Notes under the pieces: generated by a model
Told to the model about the DNA's origin: nothing
The model's input: the letters and a program-made list of their open reading frames with translations, nothing else
The model's database searches: none
NCBI GenBank assembly: GCA_011799875.1
Contig: CM022298.1
Coordinates: forward strand, 258,905,757 to 258,969,756
Direction: 5' to 3'
From: Thinopyrum elongatum
Lineage: Eukaryota > Streptophyta > Magnoliopsida > Poales > Poaceae
Length of the DNA: 64,000 nt
Position numbers and translations under genes: made by a program
Part shown: positions 1 through 10,635 of the stretch, one piece after another
Layout of the letters: every line of letters begins with the position of its first letter
Numbering within the stretch: position 1 is the first letter of the stretch

Positions 1-790
1 GCTAGCTGGAAGTACAATCACAGTGGTTCTCCCTTTACTGTCTTAGCCAAACGCGTGGAACGTAAGAGGGTAAACACAGGAGCAGGGCAACCCAACTATT
101 GACCCAAGACATAATTTGGAACTGATGCATATAATGCAACATCCGAGACACCAAACACCTAAAGACAGAATGGTGCTGGACTTGAGGCATAGGGGGAGTA
201 TTGTGGTTGAGCCCCTGGTCCATTACACGATTGCTGCCTTAAGAAAAAATTGTGCTGAACTAGCTTAAGGTGGCGTCGAAGAGTGGAAGAAAGGTGCAAT
301 ACAAAAGACTGCAAGAGGACCGTAAAAAGTGGTCTTTATTTCCAAAAAGCTCATGACGTCTATCCGTACAATTCAAACTGCCAAAGCATCTGTTGCAGGC
401 ATTTTATAAAAGATGAAAAGTTTTATAGATGAAAGGTTTACACAAGGCCTTGAAGCATGGGTTGATATCCCTATTGTGCCCTGTTGCACGTCTGCGCCTT
501 TGTTCTGATTGGGGGGGGGGAACTCCATAGAGGGGTTGAGAATTGGCCGACGGGCCCTTGATTAGGGGCCTTGAGAGCTCTCCGAGCTTTTCTAGCTTAA
601 TGCTAGATCGGTCCGTCATGGTACCTGTTCGACGTCCAAAGACGTGTATGACCATAGTTCGGTTGAGCCGAATGCTTGGGTTTTAAATGAATTTGGTCCC
701 CACAGCTGCCCATGGTATTTTGAGTGCGAAGTTGTGCTGACGAGGCACATGATATGCGAATGGGGTGGGCGTACTATGGGGGGCGTATCC
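1..790. other. Non-coding 3' region of element C, no RT seen
   Basis: Downstream of the protease on the minus strand there is no RT, RNase H or integrase motif in any frame, only short unconvincing frames and a run of G at about 511-520. Either pol was deleted, making C a gag-protease-only element, or pol lies further left after an insertion. Confidence 0.5.
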
Positions 791-1294
791 CTATTTATGT
801 GGGGTGTAAGGGTGGCCCTCAAATGGATATAGAGCTCGGGCCCATTTCCTTGCTTCCCATGCCTTGACGGCAGGCTGATAGTGGGGCCCCTCGATATTAG
901 TTTGGACTTTGACATCTAGGGCCACTGTATGTTCCTCGCCCCGGAGTGAGCACTCCATGTTGCCATTGACTGTGATGACTCCCTTGGGTTTGGGCATCTT
1001 TAACTGTAAGTATGCGTAATGAGGGACATCGTTGAAGCGAGCGAAAGCTGTCCGACCCAGGAGTGCGTGATAACCACTTCGGAAAGTGACAATGTCGAAG
1101 ATCAAGTCCTCGCTATGAAAGTTGTCCAGCGAACTGAATACCACTTCCAAAGTTAGTGTGCCCGAGCAGCGGGCTTCCACGCCATGGATTACCCCTTTAA
1201 AGGTAGTGTTACTAGGTTTAATCCTTGATGGGTTGATACCCATTTTCCACACTGTATCTACATAGATCAGATTGAGGCTGCTGCCTCCATCCAT
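791..1294 (-). CDS. Aspartic protease (retropepsin-like) domain of element C
   Basis: A 167-residue frame with the pepsin-like signature FLMDGGSSLN at its start, a flap-side hydrophobic strand, and a second motif YHALLGRTAF about 90 residues on (the LLGR-x-x-F element of retropepsins). The DGG-S form of the active-site loop is common in Tat-type elements. It would cleave the gag-pol polyprotein. The frame is shifted against gag, and downstream sequence (1-790) shows no RT, so no polyprotein is intact. Confidence 0.7.
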   Translation of the reverse strand: MDGGSSLNLIYVDTVWKMGINPSRIKPSNTTFKGVIHGVEARCSGTLTLEVVFSSLDNFHSEDLIFDIVTFRSGYHALLGRTAFARFNDVPHYAYLQLKMPKPKGVITVNGNMECSLRGEEHTVALDVKVQTNIEGPHYQPAVKAWEARKWARALYPFEGHPYTPHK

Positions 1295-2820
1295 AAGGAA
1301 TCTGGTGAGGTGGTACCATCGATAATGGGGTCGAGGACTAGGGCAGCCGATCCTGCGTGACGGATACTGGTCAGATGGTCCCTACGGTCGAAGGTGATCG
1401 GGCATGCCGACCATGGGTTAAATTTTGGGGCTACAGGCTCTACGGCGTAGACATCCCGAAGTGCACGCTTCCGCTCCTTCTTGGGTATGTGGGTGGCGTA
1501 GATCATATTCACCATTTTTACCTCGGGAGGGAATTTTTTTTGGCGCCCATTGTTCGGCCTACGAGGTTCTTCATCGTCCTCGCTGCGGGGGCTTTTGCCT
1601 GCGTCGTCGGCTGTGAGCTTGCTGACCTGTTTGATTACCCAACAGTTACGATTGGTGTGGTTGGCAGGCTTGTCAGATGGGTCATGGATCTGGCAGGGTC
1701 TATCCAAGATTGTATCCAATTTTGTGGATTCATCCTGGTTCCCTTTAGAGGGCTTCTTCCGAGGTCCTAGTTTCGAGTTGCGGAATCCGGCATGTACTGC
1801 CATGTCTTCAGCTTCACTGCCTTTGTGGCGGCGCTTGTTTCTATTGCGCCGTGGTTTCCCGTTTCTGTCCCGGACTTCCGAGGTTCCGGGGTCTTCGGGG
1901 TTGCTCCTTCTATGAGCCAGCCAACTATCTTCTCTCGCACAAAAGCGGGTCATGAGAGAGGTAAGTGCTGCCATTGTCCTCGGCTTGTCTTGGCCAATCT
2001 GGCGTGCGAGCCATTCGTCCTGGATACTATGCTTGAATGCGGCTATGGCTTCGGCGTCCGGACAATCAATGATCTGGTTCTTTTTGGTCAAAAACCGATT
2101 CCAAAATTGCCGGGTTGACTCACCGGGCTGTTGGACCACATGGCTCAGGTCATCAGGATCCGGAGGCCGGACATAGGTGCCTTGAAAGTTAGCTCGAAAA
2201 GCATACTCGAGCTCCTCCCAGCTCCCTATGGATTCTTTAAGGAGGCTATTCAACCAATGCCGAGCTGGTCCTTTGAGCTTTAATAAAAGATATTTAATGG
2301 CGTGGAGGTCGTATCCTCGAGCCATATAAATGTGGAGGAGGAAATCTTCGATCCACATAGCTGGGTCCGTAGTCCCATCGTATGGCTCGATGTTTACTGG
2401 TTTAAACCCTTCTGGGAGCTGGTGTTGCAACACCTCATTAGTGAAACACATGGGGTGAGCGGCGCCCCTTACTCGGGCTACATCGCGTCGGAGCTCAGCT
2501 TCCATCCGGGCCCGGTGCTGCTCCCGAGCTCTAGCGTTCCGGTCAAGCTACGCTTGGTATCCATCCCGTCTATCGGGAGGGTATCCTCTGGATCCGTAAA
2601 TGGATCTTGATTGACCCTCTCTAGCAGCCAGGTCGTGTCGTAGATCATATTGATATTCTGGATGTGCTGCCTCCTTGCCTTTTCGGCAAGGGGGAACAAG
2701 TGGGTGTTCGGCCTCACTAGCCGACCTGTCCCGTCCTTGAGGGGGGTGGTCTGGCTGGTCGCCTTGAGTTTGTCTGGGCGGCATGGGCTCAAGGGCCTCA
2801 TCGTCAAATTGCGGCAACAA
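1267..2820 (-). pseudogene. gag: Gag polyprotein of element C (one internal stop)
   Basis: Frames 2548-2820 and 1267-2505 are in the same phase, separated by a single TAG at 2548-2550, and together form gag. The Retrotrans_gag capsid-like domain occupies roughly the first half of the downstream piece: a segment on low-yield transport of the LLLKLKGPARHWLNSL type, then SWEELEYAFRANFQGTY and STRQFWNRFLTKKNQI. The C-terminal half is basic and Arg/Lys rich, suited to nucleic-acid binding. It packages element RNA in the virus-like particle. Gag is followed by protease in another frame with a 28-nt overlap, implying a small indel near 1290. Confidence 0.75.
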
Positions 2821-3128
2821 TTTGTGCTTGGGGTAGCTCTTAGTTTGCCGCTTGTAGCCGTACCCTTCTTCGACTTCTAGGACTTTTGTCCATCTGTCAT
2901 TGAGGGTGTCTTGTTTGGCTTTTATCTGTTGTTGCTTCTTTTTCAGAATTCACGCGGTGGCTATGAGCTACTGCTTGAACCACTCTTGGTCTAATGGATC
3001 TTCTAGAACGATAAAATCTTCAGCTCCGAGGCTGACCTCCTCTTCGGAGAGAGGCATGTAGTTGCTATCCTCGGAATCATTAGGGTCCTCGGGGTTATAC
3101 TGCCCCCATGCCCCTCTGGTTCATCAGG

Positions 3129-3671
3129 CTATTGCGCAGGGGCAGGGTCGCCGAGGTCTTCTGCATTGTTCAGAGTATCGTTCTCTCCGGTGCCGGTGTT
3201 GCTTTCCCGGCCTCGACGTCCCTTGGATCGTCGGCGTTGTCTCCGACATTTGGGGGGCAACTCGCCAGGCTTGTTACTGTCTCTTCTGGGGGTGCCATCC
3301 CCATTATTAGCACCATCGCCGTTGTCCTTGGTAGTTTCCACCATGTAGACATCATAGGTGGAGGTGGCCGTCCATCGGCCGGTGACGGGAGGGGCAGTGT
3401 CAGTGTTGGCCATGGCTTCGCTATCATCGTCCATGTCATCGGCCTCCTCAGAGGCATAGTCCAGCATGTCGGTTAAGTCTTCGATAGTGGCTACTAAGTG
3501 GGTGGTGGGTGGGACGTAAAATTCCCTGTAGCCCACCTCGAGGCCCCGCTGAGCGTGAGCCGAGGATGGGCCATCCAAGATATTCATCATCTGGATCCGG
3601 TCAAGCGCCTCGTTTAACAGGGTGATGCTAGCCAGATTGGCGTATGAGGTTTCTTCGGAGCTGACCTCCAT
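3129..3671 (-). CDS. Gag N-terminal extension of element C
   Basis: A 180-residue frame upstream of gag. The first half includes an acidic stretch (EEADDMDDDSE) and the second half is strongly basic (RRQRRRSKGRRGRE). Charge-segregated N-terminal extensions are usual before the capsid-like domain of Tat-type elements. It is in a different frame from the downstream gag, so at least one frameshift separates them. No enzymatic domain is seen. Confidence 0.45.
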   Translation of the reverse strand: MEVSSEETSYANLASITLLNEALDRIQMMNILDGPSSAHAQRGLEVGYREFYVPPTTHLVATIEDLTDMLDYASEEADDMDDDSEAMANTDTAPPVTGRWTATSTYDVYMVETTKDNGDGANNGDGTPRRDSNKPGELPPKCRRQRRRSKGRRGRESNTGTGENDTLNNAEDLGDPAPAQ

Positions 3672-3713
3672 TGTGATGCCGGGGCGAGGGGTGAGCCCAA
3701 CCAGGGCTATCTC

Positions 3714-4133
3714 CTAGTCTTCGGATCTTAAGTCCACGCCAAGGCTCGAAGCCAGATTTGCGGTAAGGAGGGGGAACCCGGCCGGGGGCGTCTCACGGTC
3801 TTCGAACGCCGATCCGGTGTTGAAGCTCGAAGCTAGATCTATGGCGAGAAGGGTGAGTCCGGCCGAGGGTGATTTCCAGTCTTCAGGCATAGTGCTGGCA
3901 TCCGAGCTCAAAGCCGGCCCCGAAATAAGGACCGATCCAGAGATCAGATTGGGGAGAGGCCCCGAAGTTGATGCTTCGGGGTCCGCGGGCGTCCCAGGTG
4001 AAGCTGAGAAGCCGGTGAAGACTAGGTCGCCCCGAGCGTCGGTGACATACTCTAAGTTACCAAACCTGATCTGGTGCTCAGGGGCGAAATTGTCGATCTT
4101 GTTGAGATGACCGGTCGAGTCGGCGTGCAGCAT
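3714..4133 (-). CDS. Leader reading frame of element C, unknown function
   Basis: An open frame of 139 residues lies between the primer-binding site and the gag frames. It is rich in Ser, Pro, Ala, Asp and Glu and contains two near-repeated Leu-Ala-Ser-Ser segments near its C-terminal half. No domain is recognised. Tat-like elements often have a long, poorly conserved region before gag, so this may be leader sequence or the N-terminal part of a longer degraded polyprotein. Confidence 0.35.
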   Translation of the reverse strand: MLHADSTGHLNKIDNFAPEHQIRFGNLEYVTDARGDLVFTGFSASPGTPADPEASTSGPLPNLISGSVLISGPALSSDASTMPEDWKSPSAGLTLLAIDLASSFNTGSAFEDRETPPAGFPLLTANLASSLGVDLRSED

Positions 4134-4242
4134 GATGCTGCCGAACGTGAAAAGTTACCCGGGGATGAAGATGTCCCCGGTGCTGATGCCGTCTTCGATG
4201 ATCAGGCGAGCCATCAATCCTTCGGTGATCCAACAGCGGGAC

Positions 4243-4260
4243 TCTCAATGAAAGCACCAA
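4243..4260 (-). other. Primer-binding site of element C
   Basis: Directly internal to the LTR the minus strand reads TTGGTGCTTTCATTGAGA. This is the position of a tRNA primer-binding site and it fixes both the LTR boundary and the element's orientation. I did not identify the tRNA. Confidence 0.55.
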
Positions 4261-4760
4261 TGTCGGTGTAATAACCGGCGGATCTCGGGAAGGGGGTCCC
4301 GAGCTGTGGATCTTGGATCAATGGGGAATAGGGGACTAGGGGCATGATGTTTACCCAGGTTCGGGCCCTCTCTAAGAGGTAAAATCCTATGTCCTGCTTG
4401 ATTATATTGCTTGTGTATATGAGGATTATAGAGTCGATCTACCATGAGATCAGATGAACTAAACCCTAGACTAGTAGGATGATGGTTGTTTTTCTCCCCT
4501 CTACGGACTAAACTCTCTGGTTTATATAGGTACCAGGGGTACTAGGGTTACACATGGTCGGTTACAAGGAAAGGATAAACATGTCTATTCTTCCTATCTT
4601 GACTTGGAGGACACACCAAGGCACCAAAAGGTCTCCTGTCCGGACACGACACGTCCAATAGTCCGGCCTTCCAGCAGCTACAATGCGGCCCGACTGTCGG
4701 CCCATGAGAGTTAGGCCGGCAGCCCGAGGACCCCTTAGTCCAGGACTCCCTCACCCACCA
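4261..4760 (-). repeat. 5' LTR of element C
   Basis: On the plus strand the block starts TGTCGGTGTAAT and ends CCCACCA, so the LTR has canonical TG...CA ends in either reading. The primer-binding site abuts it on the left and element A's coding sequence on the right. A TATA-like CTATATAAAC lies on the minus strand at about 4520-4530, suitable for LTR-driven transcription leftwards into gag. Confidence 0.8.
4521..4530 (-). promoter_or_regulatory. TATA-like box in LTR of element C
   Basis: Minus-strand CTATATAAAC inside the 5' LTR, about 260 bp upstream of the LTR/leader junction. Position and sequence suit the U3 promoter of the retroelement. Inferred only from the motif. Confidence 0.45.
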
Positions 4761-5227
4761 CCGGCGGAAGGCCACACGGGGGACACCACGCTTGAGTTCA
4801 TTTTGGAGCTGCGCGGCCCGCCGAGGAGCAGGCTGCGACTTCCCCGTCGCTTTGCCAGGATGATGGAGATGGACCAGCCGCTAGGGTTGTGGTTGCGCGT
4901 GAATGGTTGCATCAATGGCGCTGTTTGGGTGAACGTGGAGTTCCCCGCCAACGGTGTCATGTACCTCACCCGAGGGTGGAAATCCTTTGCGCGTGCCCGC
5001 TACTTGGCGGAGGGGCACTTCCTCCACTTCTAGCTGGTGGAGGCCGACGCACTCTCGTGAAGATCTTCGGGCCTTTAGGCTCTCTTCTAGGGTGCTGCGT
5101 GGAAAGCTTGAGCGATGGCAAAAGCTCCTCCTCGAGTGACAGCGACGAGGAGGACGCAAATGGTGAAGATGACGACGGCGAGTCCCCGGTCGTCAAGTCC
5201 GAAGATGTCAACTCCGAATCGAGCTGA
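4761..5227 (+). pseudogene. B3-domain protein, antisense frame of element A, 5' part lost to element C
   Basis: The plus strand encodes the C-terminal part of a plant B3 DNA-binding protein: a GPPRSRLRLPRRFARMM entry, hydrophobic strands (WLRVNGCINGAVWVNVEFP), the hallmark RGWKSFARARYLAEGHFLHF, and an acidic tail with SSSSSDSDEED. In B3 proteins this fold binds the DNA major groove. A TAG at 5032-5034 interrupts just after HFLHF, a one-base loss follows near 5057, and the frame then reopens to a TGA at 5225-5227. Element C truncates the N-terminal part at 4760. The paralogue in element B (56126-56785) has the same position and antisense orientation, so this is part of the retroelement family. 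The B3 assignment is by motif reading. Confidence 0.8.
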
Positions 5228-6049
5228 ACGCTGGCAACACCTTCATCACCAGCTGAGTGTCAGCATCACCATAATGTACACTTGGATCCCGGTTTTGTCA
5301 TCCCTGCACGCGCGTGCGCGCGCGCGCGGGGGGGGGGGGGGGGGGGGGGTGTGTGGGGGGGCATCCCCCTAGTCCTGCCGGGCTGCGTCCCTCTGGTCCT
5401 GGCGGGGGCAGACAAAACTCTGCCTAGGTGCCCCTTTTGCCCTCCTCTCACTAGATGTAAATCCTGGGAGGAGAGGGCCAAGAAAGGAATTATTGAGCAC
5501 TTTTCATTTTTCAATAAATGTATGATACTTGACGTGCTCAAATAAATGTAAATTATTCTCCTTGTTGTATCTGCCTTCATACGTTTTTTAATTTTATACC
5601 CTACGCTGTGTGGAAGCTTCCCGGGGCATGACCACCGGCAAAGCAACTTGCCGGTCTTGAACGCAACTGCACAGACTCCATCGAGTGGACTCAGGGCAGA
5701 GCTGGAGCGCGGGACAAAACACGGAAGGATTCCTTCGCATGCAGGTTTTTCGTACGAATACAGAGACGTGCAAGGAGAAATAACGAAATTATCGTTGATT
5801 TTTTTCTTCAAATTATCTTTCTTTGCTGTACTTATTATCTTATGAAATGAACGCGAAACACCGTTTATCCAAACATTCTATCTTCGTTCCTCCCCGGGAA
5901 ACTTGTACGCGGGGAATCCTTCTGCACTAGTAGAAAACAGACAGGAGAGATACGGTAATGCGGGGACCTTGGCGGTATGTTAGTCATTTCATTCAAGCAA
6001 AGCGTATCACATTATATTATGCATTAATACATAAGCAAACATGCATGAA
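5228..6049. other. Spacer of element A between B3 frame and integrase end
   Basis: No coding feature is supported. The part around 5370-5490 is homologous, inverted, to the equivalent spacer of element B (about 55730-55850), showing it belongs to the element family. Confidence 0.6.
5309..5358. repeat. (CG)n and poly-G low-complexity tract
   Basis: An alternating CG run (about 5309-5328) passes into 22 consecutive G (5328-5349) and a further GT/G-rich stretch. A tract like this can form non-B DNA and is a likely place for assembly or base-count error. It lies in the spacer between the antisense B3 stop and the end of integrase. Confidence 0.8.
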
Positions 6050-6833
6050 AGTATGTGGAGCACTTAGCATTATTTAGATATGCACAGGATCTGCACCTGG
6101 CTTTGTACAAAGGGTTACAAGCCATTGAGACTATGCTTGTACAAAAGGGATTTTGCACACGAAAGCCATCTTCAGTCTCCAGACGTACTGCATCTCGTCT
6201 GGTGACTTGCACTACCCGATAGGGGCCTTCCCACTTTGGCGTCAACTTGTTTGTTCCCTTGGCAGACTGAACACACCGAAGGACAAGGTCGCCTTCCTCA
6301 AGGCTTCAGGCATGAACCTTGCGGCTATGATAGCAACACAAGGCTTGCTGATAGCGTGCAGCTTGCACAGCTGCCCGAAGACGATCTTCCTCGAGGAGCA
6401 TGACATCATCATGTCAGAGCTTCTCTTGCGCTACTTCATCGTAGGCAAGTACTTGAGGTGACCCGTATATGAGTTCCGTGGGTAGCACCGCTTCTACACC
6501 TTAGACTTTGGAGAAGGGTGTTTGGCTAGTAGCTCGATTTGGTGTCGTCCTGAGTGACCAAAGAAGCACCGGCAACTCATCAATCCAATGCCTCCCGCAC
6601 TTGTGCAGCCTGTGAAAAGTCCTTGTCTTCAGGCCGCGCAACACTTCAGCATTCGTCCTTTGTGCTTACCTGTTACTCCTTGGGTGAGCAATAGATGTGA
6701 AGCAAAGCTTGCTCCCAGGGCTATGGATGTACTGCATGAAGGCGCGACTCGTAAACTATGTGCTGTTGTCAATGATGATTCTACTTGGAATCCCAAACTG
6801 TCAAACTAGTCCTTTGAAGAACTTGATGACTGA
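6050..6833 (-). pseudogene. Integrase C-terminal region of element A, degraded
   Basis: The minus strand at 6050-6245 encodes a C-terminal integrase tail (TPKWEGPYRVVQVTRRDAV), the SH3-like module that contacts DNA, matching the same tail in element B (ending 54900). Between 6245 and 6834 the integrase core continues only in broken frames: comparison with B shows homologous pieces in all three minus phases. Integrase would insert the cDNA copy, and this one cannot be functional. Confidence 0.65.
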
Positions 6834-7246
6834 CTACGCAGTTACCTTCCTTACTGGCTCTACTTCCGGCCACTTTTTGAACTTGTCGATGGCAACATAC
6901 AAGAACTCAAAGCCCCTGGTAGAACGGGGAAGGGGCCCAAGATATTGAGCCCCCAGACTGAAAAAGGCCAGGAGAGAGGAATTGTTTGGAGGGCTTGTGC
7001 TGGCTGATGTATATTCTTTGAATGAAACTGGCATGCTTCACATCTTGTTACTAGCTCAGTTGCATCTTGGAGGGCAGTGGGCCAATAAAAACCTTGCCGG
7101 AAAGCCTTCCCGACAAGGGCTCTTGATACTATATGGGAACCACAAATGCCTCCATGTATTTCCGCCAACAACTTCAGTCCATCTTCCCGGCAAATGCACT
7201 TCAATTTCACTCCATTTGGTCTCTTTCTGCACAGGATGTTGTCCAC
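6834..7246 (-). pseudogene. Integrase zinc-finger and start of catalytic core, element A
   Basis: The HHCC zinc-binding region is visible: EIHGGICGSH followed about 30 residues later by CEACQFHSKN. The beginning of the core (PFSVWGLNILGPFP) follows, where the first catalytic Asp of DDE integrases is expected; here the residue is Asn (LNILGP) whereas element B has FDILGP. A frameshift near 6900-7030 moves the rest to another phase. It is in the same frame as RNase H upstream, separated by a stop. Confidence 0.75.
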
Positions 7247-7336
7247 AAACTAATACATACTCTATTGACGGGCTACTTTCTCAGCCTGCTCTTGTTCCTC
7301 AAGAAGTTCTACTATTTGAAGAAACTGAACTATCTG

Positions 7337-8242
7337 TTAGGCCCATGCCGGAGCTTGTGGCTCGACGACAAGGATTAAAGGCATTTCCTCGGCTTCGGGA
7401 GCGCTAACCTCAATGGCAAGAATCTGAGACTCTGCTCGAGGCCACTGCTCACCGGGAAGCTCTGCCGGAAAATATTTGCCGGAGCTTATCTTTCTACTCT
7501 TCTTGGCTCTCGTTGACGGGGCAACTGTTGGTTGATTGAAATGGAGCACAAAAGTCCTTGGTTCCACAGGTAGCTTATGGGTGGCACACTTTGACAGATG
7601 ATCAGCAATGCTGTTTTTCGCACGGGGAACATGCTCTGTTTGCAAACCATCAAAATGCTCTTCTAGTTTCCTCACTTCATCCACGCATGCCTCCATCAAT
7701 GGGCTCTGGTAATCGTTGTTCACTTGCTTGACTACAAGTTGTGACTCTCCTCGGACGATCAACTTCCTGATCCCCAACTCTACTGCGATTCTGAGGCCGG
7801 TAAGCAGTCCTTCATACTCCACAGTGTTGTTGGTGGCTTCTTCCCTGGGAAAGTGCATTTGAATTACGTACTTGAGATGCTCCCCGATGGGTGCGACAAG
7901 CAGCACTCCGGCACTGGCACCTTGCAGTGAGAAAGCACCGTCAAAGTACATGATCCAATCCATTTTAGTTTCCCTGCTGGGGAGGGCAGATTCCTATATC
8001 TCATCATCTTGCATTGGCGTCCATTCCGCAATGAATTCTGCCAATGCTGTGCTCTGAATAGTTGATGTGCTCTCAAACCTGAGTGCAAAACTAGACAACT
8101 CCAGTGCCCACTCCACTATCCTACCAGTTGCCTCGGGATTCCTCAGAATGCGCTGCAATGGGAAGCGAGTGACCACGGTAACCTCATGCGCTTGGAAGTA
8201 CTGGCGCAGCTTTCTTGAGGCCATGAGTAGGCCAAAGAGCAA
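7337..8242 (-). pseudogene. RT connection and RNase H domain of element A
   Basis: Frames 7994-8242 and 7337-7963 are in one phase. The first is the RT-to-RNase H linker (LMASRKLRQYFQAHEVTVVT, then RIVEWALELSSF). The second is the RNase H proper: YFDGAFSLQGAS with the first catalytic Asp, VEYEGLLTGLRIAVELGI with the Glu, RGESQLVVKQVN with the next Asp, and AKNSIADHLSK with the last. All four acidic positions look present. RNase H removes the RNA strand during reverse transcription. The linker is separated from the palm domain by broken sequence (8243-8456). Confidence 0.8.
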
Positions 8243-8456
8243 TTTCTACACGCCTAAGTACCTTGACCTAGCCCCCTGCAGGAGAGAGCTAACAAAGTAC
8301 AGTGGCTGCTGCACCACCTTCTTCTTCGGCGTAATCTGCTGATCTAGTACCTTCTCTTGCACTGTTTCTGTTTTTCCGGCATCTGAGCCTGCGGGGTGGA
8401 CTCTGCTTCGCCATGGGATAGCTTTGCCATCATTGTTCCTCATCGCCTGCTTCTCT

Positions 8457-9327
8457 CTACTCAACCAGCATGGCACTGGCCACTTGGTTCATTGCCGCTA
8501 GATATAGCAGCAACGGTTCCTGTGGCTTAGGCGCGACTAAGGTTGGCACGAAGGACAAGTATCTTTTCACACCTTGCAGCGCAGCCTTCGCTTCCGAAGT
8601 CAATTTTACTGGACCTGCCTTTTTCAATATCTTGAAAAATGGTAGGGCACGCTCAACAGACCTTGAAATGAACCTGCGCAAAGCTACGACACAACCGGCA
8701 AGATGTCGCACACCCTTGATGGTCTTGGGTGCTTGAATCTGCTCGATAGCTTTGATCTTGTTGGGATTCGCTTCGATTCCACGTTGGGACACAAATAACC
8801 CGAGGAGCTTGCCGGATGGAACTCCAAACATGCATTTCTCGGGGTTAAGCTTCATGTTGATTTTGCGCAAATTTGCAAATGTTTCCTCTAAATCTCTGAT
8901 GAGGGCCAACTTGTCCTTGGTTTTGACCACTATATCATCCATATAGGCTTCTACATTTCTGTGCAACTGCGGTTCAAAAACTATTTGAACTGCTCTCGAA
9001 TTTTGAACCAGCACTCTTTAGTATGAAAGGCATATGTACAAAGCAAGACGTGCCACATGGAGTAATGAATACGGTCTTTTCCTCATCTTCCTTTGACATG
9101 AATATCTGGTGATATCCGAAGTAGGCATCAAGAAATGAGAGCAAATTACAGCCGGCAGTGGAGTCTACAATCTGATCAATGTGTGGCAAGGGGAAAGGAT
9201 CCTTCGGACATGCCTTGTTGAGATCAGTGTAATTAATACAAAGCCTCCATTTCCCATTTGCGCATGACAACTGGATTTTGCAACCAACTTGGATGTAACA
9301 CTCCCCTAACCAGGCATGTTGCCTCAA
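8457..9327 (-). pseudogene. Reverse transcriptase of element A, one frameshift
   Basis: Frames 8974-9327 and 8457-9014 carry the N- and C-terminal halves of RT. The first has the fingers region (GKWRLCINYTDLNKACPKD) and FLDAYFGYHQIFM, with the catalytic Asp of motif A. The second has the YMDDIV box with the two catalytic Asp residues and the thumb (GKLLGLFVSQRGIEANP). The two halves are in different phases, so a small indel near 8980-9010 disrupts the protein. Homology to element B runs along the whole length. Confidence 0.85.
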
Positions 9328-9520
9328 GTTTCTTGATCTCTTCAGCTATGAATTATTGTCCTTCCAAAGACTGCTTCCTGACCTTCTGCTTGACGGGCCG
9401 AGCATGAGGATAGACAGCAAGGTGGTGCTCAATTACATCACTGGGAACACCGGGGATGTCTGATGGTTGCCATGCAAACAAATCTACATTCACCCGCAGG
9501 AAGCCAATGAGTGCGCTTTC

Positions 9521-10606
9521 TTATTTGCTATTTAGAGTGGCACCAACGGTGAATGTACCGCTAGTGTCGTCCTCCCTTGCTAGCACCTTCCTTATCGCAG
9601 GTGGAGTGGCTTTGGACCTCTTGCCGGTAGAGCTTTCTGGCAAGTCCTCAACGGGTGCGTAGTGCTCTGAGGAGGCGTGCTTCTCAGAAGTCTCGCTAGA
9701 TGTCTTGCCAGGTTTCTGGCTTTTCTCCTTCTTGGTAGGGACTATGGTCTTGACAGACTCTGCTGCCACCGCCTCCTTGTAGAGCTTGTCTACACATATG
9801 ACTGCATCTTTCTTGTCAGAGTTGATGGAGATGACACCCATGGGCCTTGGCATCTTCAACGTGTTGTAGGCATAGTGTGATGCTGCCATGAACTTGGCCA
9901 AGGCTGGGTGACCAAGAATTCCATTGAACGGCAAGGGGATCTTAACAACATCAAACACAATTTTCTCTGTCCTGTAATTCAGCTCCACGCCAAACGCCAC
10001 CAGCAGCGTGATCTTTCCCTTAGGTTGGATCCTTCCCGGGTTGATTCCTTGGAATGTCCTGGTCTTTTTGAGCTCTTCCTCTGGAATTTGCAGTACCTCA
10101 ATAACCTCAGGGGAGATCAAGTTCAAGCCGGCCCCATCGTCTACTAGTATTTTTGTGACCTTGAGGTTGCATATTGTTGGTGAGACCAATAACAACAAAC
10201 ACTCGACCGCAGTTGTGCGATCAGGGTGATCCTCGACGTCGAAAATAATAGGCATGTGGGACCACCTGAGGAGCTTTTGATCATCCGCTGCCGGCTCCAC
10301 CGCATTGACTTCACGCACCCACTACTTGAGCTAGTGGTCATAGGAGTGCAAAGATGCACCCCCGTTAATGCACGTGGCCTCTGTTGCCTTCTGGACATCT
10401 GGTTCACTAGACTCGTCGTCATCCTCCTCTTAAGTCTCTTCATCCTTTTTTTTCTCTCTGCCCCTGGCATGCTTTTCTTTCTTCTGGCTAGTAGTGTCGC
10501 GACGCCCATCTCGTTCGCCGTGACCCTTCTTGCCGGACCCACCCGTACCATCCTGGCCCTTCTCCTTGTCCCGCTTCTTGTACTCAGCTTTCTGTTTTTC
10601 AACTAG
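9521..10606 (-). pseudogene. Gag C-terminus and aspartic protease of element A
   Basis: One frame runs from the CACTA junction at 10606 to 9521 with a single TAA at 10430-10432. The gag part is Lys/Arg/Gly rich (nucleocapsid-like). The protease has ILVDDGAGLNLIS, where the active-site triplet DGG/DTG is altered to DDG, and later FNGILGHPALAKFM. The altered glycine loop suggests loss of activity. After 9521 the RT lies in a different frame. The gag frame continues on the far side of the CACTA element at 44417. Confidence 0.75.
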
Positions 10607-10635
10607 CACTACAAGAAATATGTCAACTTGTGACC
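10607..10635 (+). repeat. Left terminal inverted repeat of E1
   Basis: Starts CACTACAAGAAATATGTCAA and pairs with 44388-44416 in inverted orientation, 27 of 29 positions matching by eye. Preceded by TSD TAG. Confidence 0.93.

Larger units (their letters stand above)
1..4760 (-). mobile_element. Element C: Ty3/gypsy LTR retrotransposon, 5' portion, inserted in element A
   Basis: A minus-strand retroelement enters from the left edge and ends at 4760 with a 500-bp LTR. Reading leftwards there are a primer-binding site, a leader frame, a Ser/Asp-rich frame, a gag with a Retrotrans_gag domain and an aspartic protease, then about 790 bp with no recognisable reverse transcriptase. The order gag-protease and the DGGS protease motif fit the Tat-like branch of Ty3/gypsy. 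It is inserted inside the antisense B3 frame of element A, whose sequence resumes at 4761; the right-hand TSD is expected to be CCGGC (4761-4765), its partner being outside the window. The 3' LTR is not in the window. The family may be Fatima-like, but I am not sure. Confidence 0.8.

Noticed and set aside
1357..1915. Plus-strand frames over C's gag
   Set aside because: Shadows of the minus-strand gag; no domain, no independent support.
5925..5955. CACTAGTAGAAAACAG-like sequence resembling a CACTA terminus
   Set aside because: No partner terminus or TSD was found, and the surrounding DNA aligns with the spacer of element A. Possibly a very short relic.
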